A DNA stretch of 64,000 nucleotides from Kitasatospora sp. SolWspMP-SS2h (GCF_003259315.1 NZ_QLLT01000031.1:1-64000), one strand, 5' to 3'; shown: positions 26,482 to 35,184, counted from the first letter of the stretch. The notes: generated by a model not told the origin, from the letters alone. Numbers and translations: made by a program.

Positions 26482-28293
26482 ATGACCACTCATGGATATC
26501 GGGCGCTGCTGCGGCAGCGGGAGTTCGCGGGGCTGTACGCCGGGTTCGCGCTGTCGTCGGGGGCGGGGACGCTGTCGGGGTTCGCGCTGGGCGTGCTGGT
26601 GCAGGCCCGCACCGGGTCGCCGTTCCTGACGGCGGTGAGCATGTACGGGTCGTCGTTCGCGGCGGTGCTGGGCGCGTTGACGCTGATGTCGGTCGCGGAC
26701 GGGGCCCGGCCGCGCCGGACGCTGGTGGCGCTGCACCTGTCGGCGTTGGCGGCGACGCTAGGGCAGGCGGTGCCGGGGCTGCCGCTGGCGGCGCGGTTCG
26801 GTCTGCTGCTGCTGGTCGGGTTCTTCCAGTCGCTGGGGTCGGGGACGCGGATGGGCCTGCTGGCGGAGATCGTGCCGCCGGGCGGGTACGCGCCGGCCCG
26901 GTCGCTGATGAACGTCACGGCGGGCGGGGCGTCGGTGCTGGGGTTCGCGCTGGGCGGGGCGCTGCTGGCGGTGCTGACGCCGTACCAGGTGCTGGGTGCG
27001 GCGGGCGCTCTGACGGCGCTGGCCACGGCGGTGGTGGCGGTGACGGTGCGGGAGCGGTCGGTGCGGCCGCCGCGCCGGCCGGGCCTGCGGGAGACCTGGC
27101 GGGGCAACGTCGAGCTGCTGGGGCGGCCGGGGCGGCGGGCGCTGCTGCTGAACCTGTGGGTGCCCAACGGGCTGGTGGTGGGCTGCGAGGCGCTGCTGCT
27201 GCCGTACGCGCCGTCGGCGGCCGGGACGCTGCTGGCGGCGGGCGCGGCCGGGATGCTGGCGGGCGACCTGCTGGTGGGGCGGCTGCTGGACGCGGCGCGG
27301 CGGGCCCGGCTGGCGTTCGGGCTGCGGCTGCTGCTGGCGGGGCCGTTCCTGCTGCTGGCGGCCCGGCCGCCGGGGTGGGCGGCGGCGCTGGCGGTGGGCG
27401 CGGCGGGGGTCGGGTTCGCGGCGACGCTGCCGTTGCAGGAGCGGCTGCTGGCGCTGACGCCGGCCGCCGCGCGGGGGCAGGTGCAGGGCGTGGAGTCGGC
27501 GGGCCGGCTGGCCTGGCAGGGGGTGGGCGCGGCGCTGGCGGGGGCGCTGGCGCAGCTGGTGGCGGTGCGCTGGGCGATCGGGGCGCTGGCCGGGGTGTCG
27601 CTGCTGGTGACGGTGGTCTCGCGCCCGGCGGTGCGGCGCGAGGGGGCGGCGGCGCGGCGCGAGGGGGCGGGGCAGGGGCTGGGGCCGGTGCGGGCGCGGA
27701 GGCGGCGGCTACAGCGGGCGGTGCATGACGTGCAGTCCGACGTAGCCGAGGCGGGGGTGGTGGAAGCCCTCGGGGACGGTGCCGATGATCTCGAAGCCCA
27801 GCGAGCGGTAGAGGCCGACGGCCGGGGCGTTGGTGGCGACGACGGCGTTGAACTGCATGGCGCGGAAGCCCCGGGCGCGGGCCCAGCGCAGGGCCTCCTC
27901 GCCCAGGGCGCGGCCGGTGCCGCGCCCGGCGTGGTCCGGGTCGACCAGGAAGCTGGCGCTGGCGACGTGCGCGCCGTTGCCCGCCTGGTTGTCGTTCATC
28001 TTGGCGGTTCCCAGGACGGCGCCGGTGGTCTCGTCGACGGCGACCACGGTGCGGTTCGGGGCGGGCAGCATCCACCAGCCCCGGGCGGTGTCGGACGTCA
28101 GGTCGGTGGGGTAGGTGAACGTCTCGCCGGCGGCGACGACGCGGTGGAAGAACGGCCAGACGGCGTCCCAGTCCCCGGCGGTGGCTTCGCGGATCTCCAT
28201 CCGGCCCAGCATGGCCGCCGCCGCCCGGTCCGGCCAGCGGTTTTCCGGCGGCGCCCGGGTGGCGGCGGCCGGGGCGGGCGGGGCGCGGGGTGA
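26482..28293 (+). CDS. MFS transporter with extended C-terminal frame (lost stop)
   Basis: The first ~403 residues are an MFS transporter (about 12 hydrophobic helices; MTTHGYRALLRQREFAGLYAGF, GGASVLGFALGGALLAVLTPY). The frame then stays open for another ~200 codons that are the antisense of the convergent GNAT gene and have no protein-like character (Gly/Val/Asp rich). The natural end was probably near 27690; a 17-base direct repeat 21 bases apart (27633-27649, 27654-27670) just before that point may mark the slippage or duplication that removed the stop. Translation may be controlled by the leader hairpin. Substrate unknown. Confidence 0.72.
   Translation: MTTHGYRALLRQREFAGLYAGFALSSGAGTLSGFALGVLVQARTGSPFLTAVSMYGSSFAAVLGALTLMSVADGARPRRTLVALHLSALAATLGQAVPGLPLAARFGLLLLVGFFQSLGSGTRMGLLAEIVPPGGYAPARSLMNVTAGGASVLGFALGGALLAVLTPYQVLGAAGALTALATAVVAVTVRERSVRPPRRPGLRETWRGNVELLGRPGRRALLLNLWVPNGLVVGCEALLLPYAPSAAGTLLAAGAAGMLAGDLLVGRLLDAARRARLAFGLRLLLAGPFLLLAARPPGWAAALAVGAAGVGFAATLPLQERLLALTPAAARGQVQGVESAGRLAWQGVGAALAGALAQLVAVRWAIGALAGVSLLVTVVSRPAVRREGAAARREGAGQGLGPVRARRRRLQRAVHDVQSDVAEAGVVEALGDGADDLEAQRAVEADGRGVGGDDGVELHGAEAPGAGPAQGLLAQGAAGAAPGVVRVDQEAGAGDVRAVARLVVVHLGGSQDGAGGLVDGDHGAVRGGQHPPAPGGVGRQVGGVGERLAGGDDAVEERPDGVPVPGGGFADLHPAQHGRRRPVRPAVFRRRPGGGGRGGRGAG
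27709..28200 (-). CDS. GNAT N-acetyltransferase
   Basis: A 163-aa protein beginning MEIREATAGDWDAVWPFFHRV. The acetyl-CoA site motif is DPDHAGRGTGRALGEEALRWA, followed by NAPAVGLYRSLGFEIIGTVP. Close in style to phosphinothricin/amino-acid N-acetyltransferases, but the substrate is unknown. The start is ATG 28200 at the domain boundary; ATG 28212 is in frame 4 codons earlier. The whole gene is overlapped by the antisense extension of the convergent MFS frame. Confidence 0.85.
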   Translation of the reverse strand: MEIREATAGDWDAVWPFFHRVVAAGETFTYPTDLTSDTARGWWMLPAPNRTVVAVDETTGAVLGTAKMNDNQAGNGAHVASASFLVDPDHAGRGTGRALGEEALRWARARGFRAMQFNAVVATNAPAVGLYRSLGFEIIGTVPEGFHHPRLGYVGLHVMHRPL

Positions 28294-28379
28294 CGGCCCG
28301 TCGGGCGGCCCGGGCGGACGAGTTAAACCGGATGCGGCCGGACGTCTTGCGGGAGCGTGAGGCGGACGCTTCAATCTTC

Positions 28380-28398
28380 GTTAGGAAAGTTTCCTAAC
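28380..28398. promoter_or_regulatory. Palindromic operator before chitosanase (CsnR-type)
   Basis: gttaggaaa-g-tttcctaac is a perfect 9-bp palindrome around one central base, 50 bases before the chitosanase start. It matches, from memory, the conserved Streptomyces chitosanase operator bound by the ROK-family repressor CsnR. No csnR gene is in this window. Confidence 0.85.
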
Positions 28399-28448
28399 CC
28401 TCTGCTGCGGGCACCCCCATGCCCGCAGCCGGCAGACGGAGCGTCAGA

Positions 28449-29309
28449 ATGCACCCCAGCAAGCACCGCACCGCCCGCACCACCCGGGCCGCCCTCGCGA
28501 TCCTGGTCGGCGCCCTCCCGCTGACCCTGGCCGCGGCCGGCACCGGCCACGCCGCCACCCCCGCGGCGAGCACCGCGAGCGCCGTGGCGGTGGCCGCCGT
28601 CGGACTGGACGACCCGGCGAAGAAGGAGATCGCCATGGAGCTGGTCTCCTCGGCGGAGAACTCCTCGCTCGACTGGAAGGCCCAGTACAAGTACATCGAG
28701 GACATCGGCGACGGCCGCGGCTACACCGCGGGCATCATCGGCTTCTGTTCCGGCACCGGCGACATGCTCGAACTGGTGCAGCACTACACCGACCTCAAGT
28801 CCGGCAACGTGCTGGCCAAGTACCTGCCCGCGCTGAAGAAGGTCAACGGCAGCGACTCGCACTCCGGCCTCGGCACCGCCTTCGTCAACGACTGGAAGAC
28901 CGCCGCCAAGGACACCGTCTTCCAGCAGGCCCAGAACGACGAGCGCGACCGGGTCTACTTCAACCCCTCGGTCCAGCAGGCCAAGGCGGACGGGCTGCGC
29001 GCGCTCGGCCAGTTCGTCTACTACGACGCCATCGTGATGCACGGCCCCGGCAACAGCTCCGACAGCTTCGGCGGCATCCGCGCCGCCGCCATGAAGAAGG
29101 CCAAGACCCCGGCCCAGGGCGGCGACGAGACCGCCTACCTGAAGGCCTTCCTGGACGCCCGGAAGGTGATCATGAAGCAGGAGGAGGCGCACGCCGACAC
29201 CAGCCGGGTCGACACCGAGCAGCTGGTGTTCCTGAACGCCAAGAACTTCGACCTCAACCCGCCGCTCAAGTGGAAGGTCTACGGCGACCCGTACCAGATC
29301 AACTCCTGA
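28449..29309 (+). CDS. csn: Secreted chitosanase, GH46
   Basis: A 286-aa extracellular endo-chitosanase. A Sec signal peptide (~1-35, basic then ALAILVGALPLTLAAAG, cleavage near GHA-ATP) precedes the GH46 catalytic domain, with the acid E70 in LVSSAENSSLDWKAQY and base D88 in YIEDIGDGRGYT, spaced 18 as in the N174 enzyme. The C-terminal FDLNPPLKWKVYGDPYQI is typical. ATG 28449 has acggag upstream. Repression by CsnR and induction by glucosamine oligomers are expected from the palindrome at 28380-28398. Confidence 0.95.
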   Translation: MHPSKHRTARTTRAALAILVGALPLTLAAAGTGHAATPAASTASAVAVAAVGLDDPAKKEIAMELVSSAENSSLDWKAQYKYIEDIGDGRGYTAGIIGFCSGTGDMLELVQHYTDLKSGNVLAKYLPALKKVNGSDSHSGLGTAFVNDWKTAAKDTVFQQAQNDERDRVYFNPSVQQAKADGLRALGQFVYYDAIVMHGPGNSSDSFGGIRAAAMKKAKTPAQGGDETAYLKAFLDARKVIMKQEEAHADTSRVDTEQLVFLNAKNFDLNPPLKWKVYGDPYQINS

Positions 29310-29320
29310 CCCCCCCGGGC

Positions 29321-29390
29321 CGGAGACGGCCGGAGGCGGCCCGAGACGGCCCGAGACGGCCCGAGAGGGCCCGAGGTGGTCCGAACGGCC
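29321..29390 (+). repeat. Tandem 10-bp repeat after chitosanase
   Basis: Seven head-to-tail decamers of consensus ccgagacggc (cggagacggc, cggaggcggc, ccgagacggc twice, ccgagagggc, ccgaggtggt, ccgaacggcc). They lie between the csn stop and its terminator. Confidence 0.85.
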
Positions 29391-29416
29391 CGGCGCCCGT
29401 GCGCGCCGGGCCGTTC
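29383..29416 (+). terminator. Terminator after chitosanase
   Basis: A 12-bp perfect hairpin, with arms aacggcccggcg and cgccgggccgtt, follows the tandem repeats. Confidence 0.75.
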
Positions 29417-29555
29417 GCCGTGCGCCGGTCGATTCGCTGACGTACCGTCAACACACTTGCTGCGCACGGTTATTACGGATCGGACACATTCCGGGCGGGC
29501 GGCCCCGGCGGCTCGTAGCGTCGGCCCTGACCCGTGTCCGTCCCGAGGGGAGACC

Positions 29556-29954
29556 ATGCGCATCCGAGCGATCGCCGCCACCGCCTGCCTGGCCGCCGCG
29601 GCGGCCCTGGCCGTGGCGGGCTGCGGGCGGACCGGCGGCACCGGGGCGCAGCTCGCGCAGGACGCCGGACGGGCCGCGTTCGGCGACGTCGAGGTCACCG
29701 CCTGCAGGGTGGACGACGCGCTGCAGTGGCCCGCCGCCACCGTCCGGATCACCAACCACACCGCGACCACCAGCAATTACGTGGTGCAGATCGCCTTCGA
29801 GGACGGCAGTGGCCGGCAGGTCACCGAGGGCGTCGCCGCCGCCGGTTCGCTCCCGCCCGGCCGGGACGCGGTCGAACAGGCCCAGGGCACCGCCGACCCG
29901 CACGGCCCGGTCAGCTGCCGGGTCGCCGACATCGTCCGCTACGCCACCCCCTGA
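29556..29954 (+). CDS. Small secreted lipoprotein of unknown function
   Basis: A 132-aa protein with a lipoprotein signal (MRIRAIAATACLAAAAALAVAGC, lipobox Cys at 23). The mature part is a small beta-rich domain, DVEVTACRVDDALQWPAATV ... NYVVQIAFEDGSGRQ, resembling FxLYD/DUF-type immunoglobulin-like extracellular domains with two further Cys that may form a disulphide. ATG 29556 has gagggga upstream. It has no clear operon partner. I do not recognise a specific function. Confidence 0.78.
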   Translation: MRIRAIAATACLAAAAALAVAGCGRTGGTGAQLAQDAGRAAFGDVEVTACRVDDALQWPAATVRITNHTATTSNYVVQIAFEDGSGRQVTEGVAAAGSLPPGRDAVEQAQGTADPHGPVSCRVADIVRYATP

Positions 29955-30072
29955 CGGCCCCCGCCGCCGGGCCGCGTCCCCCACGAAGTCGGAGCGGTCC
30001 GGCGGCGGTGCACCGGGTGTCGGTGCGCCGGGTGCCGGTGCGTCAGGAAGCGTTCCGTCAGGAAGCGGCCCG

Positions 30073-30939
30073 TCAGGCGGCGGTGTAGTCGTAGAAGCCG
30101 CGGCCGGACTTGCGGCCCAGCAGGCCCGCGTCGACCATCCGGGACAGCAGCGGCGGGGCCGCGTACAGCGGCTCCTTGTACTCGTCGTACATCGACTCGG
30201 CGATCGAGACGATGGTGTCCAGGCCGATCAGGTCGCACAGCCGCAGCGGGCCCATCGGGTGGGCGCAGCCGGCCTCCATGCCCTTGTCGATGTCGGCGGC
30301 GGTGGCCACGCCCGACTCGAACATCCGGACCGCGGAGAGCAGGTACGGCACCAGCAGGGCGTTGACCACGAAACCGGCCCGGTCGCGGGCCCGGATCGGC
30401 TCCTTGCCCAGGGCCTCGACGGCGAACTGCTCGGCGCGGGTGGTGGTCTCGGCGGAGGTGGTCAGGGTCGGGATGACCTCGACCAGCTTCTGCACCGGCG
30501 CCGGGTTGAAGAAGTGCAGGCCGATCACCTGCTCGGCCCGGGTGGTCGCGGCGCCGAGCTTCACGATCGGGATGGAGGAGGTGTTGGAGGCCAGGATCGC
30601 GTCCCGGCGGGTCACCACCTGGTCCAGGGCGCGGAAGATTGCGACCTTGACGTCCTCGCGCTCGGCGACCGCCTCGACCACCAGGTCCCGGTCGTGGAAG
30701 TCGCTCAGCTCGGTGGTGAACGACAGCCGGGCCAGCGCCGCGTCCCGCTCCTCCTCCGACAGCTTGCCGCGCCGCACCGCGGTCTCCAGCGAGTTGGTCA
30801 GCCGGGTCCGGCCCAGTTCCAGGGCCTCGCCACTGGCTTCCGAGACCAGCACGTCCAGGCCGGAACGGGCGAACACCTCGGCGATGCCCGACCCCATGAG
30901 GCCGCAGCCGACTACTCCGACGCGTGCGATGTCACTCAA
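30073..30939 (-). CDS. 3-hydroxyacyl-CoA (3-hydroxybutyryl-CoA) dehydrogenase
   Basis: A 288-aa NAD-dependent dehydrogenase: Rossmann motif VGVVGCGLMGSGIAEVFARSG at the N-terminus, then LASNTSSIPI, the catalytic-region HFFNPAPVQKLVEV, and the C-terminal helical domain with CAHPMGPLRLCDLIGLD. Acts in beta-oxidation or butyryl/PHB-type pathways. The start is TTG at 30939 (LSDIARVG), with gaaggg upstream; no ATG or GTG is closer to the Rossmann fold. No thiolase or crotonase lies nearby. Confidence 0.9.
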   Translation of the reverse strand: MSDIARVGVVGCGLMGSGIAEVFARSGLDVLVSEASGEALELGRTRLTNSLETAVRRGKLSEEERDAALARLSFTTELSDFHDRDLVVEAVAEREDVKVAIFRALDQVVTRRDAILASNTSSIPIVKLGAATTRAEQVIGLHFFNPAPVQKLVEVIPTLTTSAETTTRAEQFAVEALGKEPIRARDRAGFVVNALLVPYLLSAVRMFESGVATAADIDKGMEAGCAHPMGPLRLCDLIGLDTIVSIAESMYDEYKEPLYAAPPLLSRMVDAGLLGRKSGRGFYDYTAA

Positions 30940-31199
30940 CTCAGATGCCCTTCGGAAGGAGCCGGGGATCACCCGGCGGTGGTGTCGCGGGCGCCGCGGC
31001 CCGGCGGGGGGCCGGGCGGTCCGCCCGGACGACGGTACTACCCGCCTTAACGCCCGTTCACATCGGTGCGTGCCGACGGCCTCCGCGCCGGGCCCTGGGC
31101 CGAACGGGTGGGCGCCGGCAATGCGCCGCGCGCGCTCCCCGTGCGCCCCCTCCGGCGGGACCACAATGCGGAGGTCCAGCCGGAGGAGGGAGCAGGCAG

Positions 31200-32018
31200 A
31201 TGGGGACGGGATCACTCGCCGGACAGGTCGGACTGGTCACCGGGGCCGGCCGCGGCATCGGCCGCGAGATCGCCGTCGGGCTCGCCGCCGAGGGCATGGC
31301 CGTCGGACTGCTCGGCCGCACCCGGGAGACCCTGACCGCCACCCTCAAGGAGTGCGTCCGGCACGGCGCCCGCGGCGTCGCCGTCACCGCCGACGTCACC
31401 CGGCCCGGCGCCGTCCGGGAGGCCGTCCGCTCGATCGAGCGCGACCTCGGCCCCGTCGACCTGCTGGTCAACAACGCCGGACAGGTCGACCGCGCCGAGG
31501 TGCCGCTCTGGGAGACCGATCCCGCCCAGTGGTGGCAGGTCGTCGAGACCAATCTGCGCGGCCCCTACCACCTGCTGCGCCACGTCCTGCCCGGTATGGT
31601 GCAGCGCCGCCGCGGCCGGGTCGTCAACCTCAACAGCGGCTTCGCGCTGCGCCCCGACGGCCACTACACCGCGTACGCCACCTCGAAGGGCGCGCTGCTC
31701 CGGCTCTCCGACAACATCGCCGACTCGGTCGGCCGGCACGGCGTCGTCGTGCTCGACATCAGCCCCGGCACGGTCGCCACCGAGATGACCGCCGGCATGC
31801 CGGTGTTCCGGGACACCAGGGCCTGGGGCTCCCTCCCGTACATGGTCGCCGTCACCGTGGACGCCGCCCGCGGCCGCTTCGACGGACTGCACGGACGCTT
31901 CCTGCACGCCGGGCGCGACAACCTGGAGACCCTGGTCGCCTCCGCCCCCGCGATCCGCTCCACCGACGCCCGCACCCTGCGGCTGCGCCCGTACGGGCCG
32001 GACGACCCGCTGGGCTGA
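31200..32018 (+). CDS. Short-chain dehydrogenase/reductase
   Basis: A 272-aa classical SDR. Cofactor motif TGAGRGIG (14-21), NNAG (91-94), and catalytic S146, Y159 and K163 (YATSK) are all present. Arg after the first Gly motif and R40 after beta-2 suggest NADP(H). ATG 31200 has ggaggaggga upstream. Substrate unknown. The ~60-residue C-terminal extension (after ~210) is longer than in FabG. Confidence 0.88.
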   Translation: MGTGSLAGQVGLVTGAGRGIGREIAVGLAAEGMAVGLLGRTRETLTATLKECVRHGARGVAVTADVTRPGAVREAVRSIERDLGPVDLLVNNAGQVDRAEVPLWETDPAQWWQVVETNLRGPYHLLRHVLPGMVQRRRGRVVNLNSGFALRPDGHYTAYATSKGALLRLSDNIADSVGRHGVVVLDISPGTVATEMTAGMPVFRDTRAWGSLPYMVAVTVDAARGRFDGLHGRFLHAGRDNLETLVASAPAIRSTDARTLRLRPYGPDDPLG

Positions 32019-32070
32019 GCCCCCTCACGCGCCGACCGGTGCCCCCCGCCGACCGGTGCCCCCCGCCGGG

Positions 32071-33066
32071 TCAGCGCTCCAGCAGGGCGGCCAGCTCGGC
32101 CTCCGGCAGCGAACCCGCCGGGCGCCCCTCGCGGGCGAACGCGGCGGCCAGCCGCTGCAGGGCCGCGTTGAGCGGCACCGGCACCCCGTGCAGCCGGCCC
32201 AGCAGCACCACCTCGCCGTTCAGCCAGTCCGCCTCGATGTCACCGGTGCCGCGCGCCAGCGACTGCCAGGACGAACCCCCGGCCCGCGGCCCGCCCGCCG
32301 GCGGCACCTGCCCCACCCGGTCGCCGCGCCGGGCCCGCTGCTCCTCCTCGGACGGGTACGCGATCCCGGCGGCCGCCAGCACCGCCTCCCCCTCCGCCCG
32401 CAGCCGCCGCCACACCCGCAGCCGGAGCTCGCCGTCGATCGGACCGGCCACCGCCTCCAGCGCGTTGCCCAGGTTGCTCAGCAGCTTGGCGTACTTCCAG
32501 GCCATCACGTCCGCGGCGAGGGGCGCGTCGAAGTGCGAGTCGGCCAGGTCGGCGGCGATCCGCCCGGCCAGCTCGTCCGTGCCGTGCGGGTAACGGCCCA
32601 GGTGCAGGACGCCCGAGCGCGGCGAGCCCGCCGCCGCGACCCGGCCCGGCTCCAGGTGCGAGGACGGCAGCCACACGCACATCCCGTACACCCGGGCGAA
32701 GCGGCGCAGCGCCAGCCGCTCGTTCTCCACGCCGTTCTGCGCGCACACCAGCGGCAGCCGCTCGCCCGCCGTCCCGCCGCCCGCGACCGGCCGCGGCGCC
32801 CACCGGTCGAGCAGGGCCGCCGAGTGCTGGGTCTTCACCGCCAGCACCAGCACGTCGTCCGGGGTCAGCCCGACCTCCTCGGGGCCGCCGACCGCCGGGA
32901 CCGCCAGCCGGTGGGTGCCGTCCGGGACGGTCAGGCGCAGGCCGTCGGCGCGCAGCGCCGCCAGGTGCGGGCCGCGGGCGACCAGCAGCACCTCGCGCCC
33001 GCTCTGGTGGAGACGTCCGCCGATGGTGCCGCCGACCGCGCCGGCGCCCAGGATGAGGTAGCGCAT
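32071..33066 (-). CDS. Ketopantoate reductase-family protein (PanE/ApbA-like)
   Basis: A 331-aa protein: Rossmann motif LILGAGAVGGTIGGRL, then VLAVKTQHSA, the family CAQNGVENE, and the C-terminal helical domain with KYAKLLSNLGNALEA carrying the catalytic-type Lys and Asn. It belongs to the ketopantoate reductase superfamily, but it is distant enough that the substrate may differ from ketopantoate, and no pan genes are adjacent. ATG 33066. It lies 41 bases after the NodB-like lipoprotein gene on the same strand. Confidence 0.83.
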   Translation of the reverse strand: MRYLILGAGAVGGTIGGRLHQSGREVLLVARGPHLAALRADGLRLTVPDGTHRLAVPAVGGPEEVGLTPDDVLVLAVKTQHSAALLDRWAPRPVAGGGTAGERLPLVCAQNGVENERLALRRFARVYGMCVWLPSSHLEPGRVAAAGSPRSGVLHLGRYPHGTDELAGRIAADLADSHFDAPLAADVMAWKYAKLLSNLGNALEAVAGPIDGELRLRVWRRLRAEGEAVLAAAGIAYPSEEEQRARRGDRVGQVPPAGGPRAGGSSWQSLARGTGDIEADWLNGEVVLLGRLHGVPVPLNAALQRLAAAFAREGRPAGSLPEAELAALLER

Positions 33067-33107
33067 GGGTCGAGCATCGCACGGCCGGAGCCGGGGATGA
33101 CGCCGGG

Positions 33108-33959
33108 TCAGGCGCAGAGCTCGGAGGCCGTCACCGCGTGCAGGCCCTGCCCGGCGAGGCCGTCCAGGATGGCCGGCAGCGCCGTCACCGTGCCCGGGTG
33201 GTCCATGTGCAGGGCGACCACCGAGCCGGCCGCCGCCGCCCGCAGCACCCGGCGGGTCACCGTCTCCGCGCCCGGGTCCGCGTAGTCGCGCGGGTCGACG
33301 TCGAAGGACAGCACGTGCGGGTAGCCGACCCGCTGGGCCTGCTCCTTCACCATCGCGTTCGCGTACTGCGCGGCGGACGGCCGGAACCAGCGGCCGATCG
33401 ACCCGGTCAGCCGCTCCAGCCGCTGCGCGCACTGGGCTATCTCCTCGTGCGCCTGCTCGGCGCTCAGCGCGCAGATGTCCAGGTGGTTCTGGGTGTGGTT
33501 GCCCAGCTCGTGCCCGCCGGACAGGATGCGCTCGGCGATCCGCGGCTGCTCGTCCAGCCAGCTGCCCACCGCCAGCACGGTCAGCCGGGCGCCGCGCTGC
33601 TCGGCGGTGGTCAGCAGCGCGGTGGCGATCGCCGGGTCGCCCTGCCCGTGGAAGGTCAGCGCCAGCTGCGGTCTGGTGCGCGGGCCGGTCACCACCTCCT
33701 GCGGGGTGTCCGCGGCCAGCGGGGGCAGCGCGAACGGGGTGGCGCTCGGGGACGGCGAGGGCGACGGCGACGGGGACCCGCTCGGGCCCGCGGCCGGCGA
33801 CTCGGTCAGGTGCGCGGGCTGCGGACGGGCCGCCACCGAGGGGCCGTCCGGGCCGTGCACGTCGGAGGGGCCGCCGCACGCGGCGACCAGGCCGCCGGCG
33901 GCGCTCAGCGCGGCCAGACGGGAAGCGGAACGCAGAACACTGCGGCGGTCGACTGTCAT
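33108..33959 (-). CDS. NodB-like (polysaccharide deacetylase family) lipoprotein, catalytic Asp altered
   Basis: A 283-aa protein with a Tat-like lipoprotein signal (DRRSVLRSASRL, lipobox LVAAC, C28) and a Ser/Pro linker (~55-75). The NodB homology domain has the metal-binding HELGNHTQNH (H155, H159) and FDVDPRDY. Motif 1, normally TFDDGP, reads TFHGQGDP, so the usual catalytic-base Asp is absent and only one Asp is near. It may have a shifted active site or be non-catalytic. It is surface-anchored, so any substrate is cell-wall or extracellular glycan. Confidence 0.82.
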   Translation of the reverse strand: MTVDRRSVLRSASRLAALSAAGGLVAACGGPSDVHGPDGPSVAARPQPAHLTESPAAGPSGSPSPSPSPSPSATPFALPPLAADTPQEVVTGPRTRPQLALTFHGQGDPAIATALLTTAEQRGARLTVLAVGSWLDEQPRIAERILSGGHELGNHTQNHLDICALSAEQAHEEIAQCAQRLERLTGSIGRWFRPSAAQYANAMVKEQAQRVGYPHVLSFDVDPRDYADPGAETVTRRVLRAAAAGSVVALHMDHPGTVTALPAILDGLAGQGLHAVTASELCA

Positions 33960-34112
33960 CGCGGCCCAGCTAAGCGAGGTTCCGCGGGGGCGGCAAACGG
34001 CAGCCGCCCGGACGAGTGGACGCCCGGCCGGAAGGTGACGGGGCGTGAGCGGCCCGGGTCGGGCCTCGGACCGGATCTCGGGCCGGGGCGGGCCGAAGTG
34101 GGGTGGGCCCGG

Positions 34113-35000
34113 TCAGGTCGCCGCGCCGAACAGCAGGGCGCCGGTCACCAGGGCGGCGCCCAGCAGCTGGAGCGGGGCCGGGACGGTGGCGGTGAGGACC
34201 GCGCCGGAGAGGGTCGCGGTGAGCGGGATCAGCCCGCCGAACAGGCCCGCCCGGTCGGCCGGCAGCACCGTCAGCGCCGAGTACCAGAGCAGGAACGCCC
34301 CGCAGGTCAGCACCGGGCCCAGATAGAGCAGCGCGAGCAGCTCGCCGCCGGTGGGCACCCGCAGCGCGGACGGCGAGAGCGCCGCCGCCGCGGCGAACAG
34401 CGGCACCGCGAGCAGGGTGGTGTACGCGGACACCCGGACCGGGCCGAGCCGCGGCAGCAGCGGGACGGCCAGCAGCGAGAACGACGCCTCGCACAGCAGC
34501 GTCCCGGCCGCGTACAGCAGGCCGAGCGCGTCGCCGTGGCCGAAGCCCTGGGTGAGCGCCGCGCCGCACACCACCAGGGCCGCCGCCGCGAGCAGCCGGA
34601 CGGCCGGGCGGCGCCGGGCCAGCAGCGGGCCGGCCACGCCGAGCAGCAGCGGGGTGCAGCCGACCACGCTGCCGACCACCGCCGGGTCGGTGTGCCGCAG
34701 CGCGGCGACCAGCAGCAGGTTGAACCCGAACAGGCCGGTGCCGGACAGGGCCAGCAGCAGGGCGAGTTCACGGAGCGTCAGCCGGTGCGCGAGCCGCGGC
34801 CGGCGGCGGGCCAGCGGTAGCAGGATCGCGGCCGCCAGGGTGTAGCGCAGGGCCTGGCCGCCGGCCAGCGGGTAGGCGGAGAACGCGGCGCTCACCCCGG
34901 TGGAGGCGCCCAGCAGGGTCATCGCGCCGGCCGCGCGCAGCGAGCCGGGCGGTCGGGCGGCGGTGGTGGCGGTGGTGGTGGCGGTGGTGGTGTCGGGCAT
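34113..35000 (-). CDS. EamA/DMT-family transporter
   Basis: A 295-aa membrane protein with ~10 TM segments in two EamA repeats (each ~5 TM; the second begins after YAAGTLLCEASFSLLAVPLLP). Members export amino acids and metabolites. The chosen ATG 35000 opens a Thr/Ala-rich tail just before TM1. It is divergent from the MocR regulator at 35185, a common regulator-transporter pairing, which suggests the regulator controls it. Confidence 0.85.
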   Translation of the reverse strand: MPDTTTATTTATTAARPPGSLRAAGAMTLLGASTGVSAAFSAYPLAGGQALRYTLAAAILLPLARRRPRLAHRLTLRELALLLALSGTGLFGFNLLLVAALRHTDPAVVGSVVGCTPLLLGVAGPLLARRRPAVRLLAAAALVVCGAALTQGFGHGDALGLLYAAGTLLCEASFSLLAVPLLPRLGPVRVSAYTTLLAVPLFAAAAALSPSALRVPTGGELLALLYLGPVLTCGAFLLWYSALTVLPADRAGLFGGLIPLTATLSGAVLTATVPAPLQLLGAALVTGALLFGAAT

Positions 35001-35184
35001 GGCTGCCACGCTAGGAGTGCGGTGGTCCGGTTCCCAGGGCCACTCGGGGGGCCTGATGGAGGACCAATGCACAGTGCGGACCGCTAGCCTGGGAGCTCGT
35101 CCGGGCCCGGGGCGGGCCTCGGCCGGTCGGCCGGTCCGCCGGTCGGACGGTCTGGTGCGGTGGAGGGGTGGAGGGGCGGTCGCG

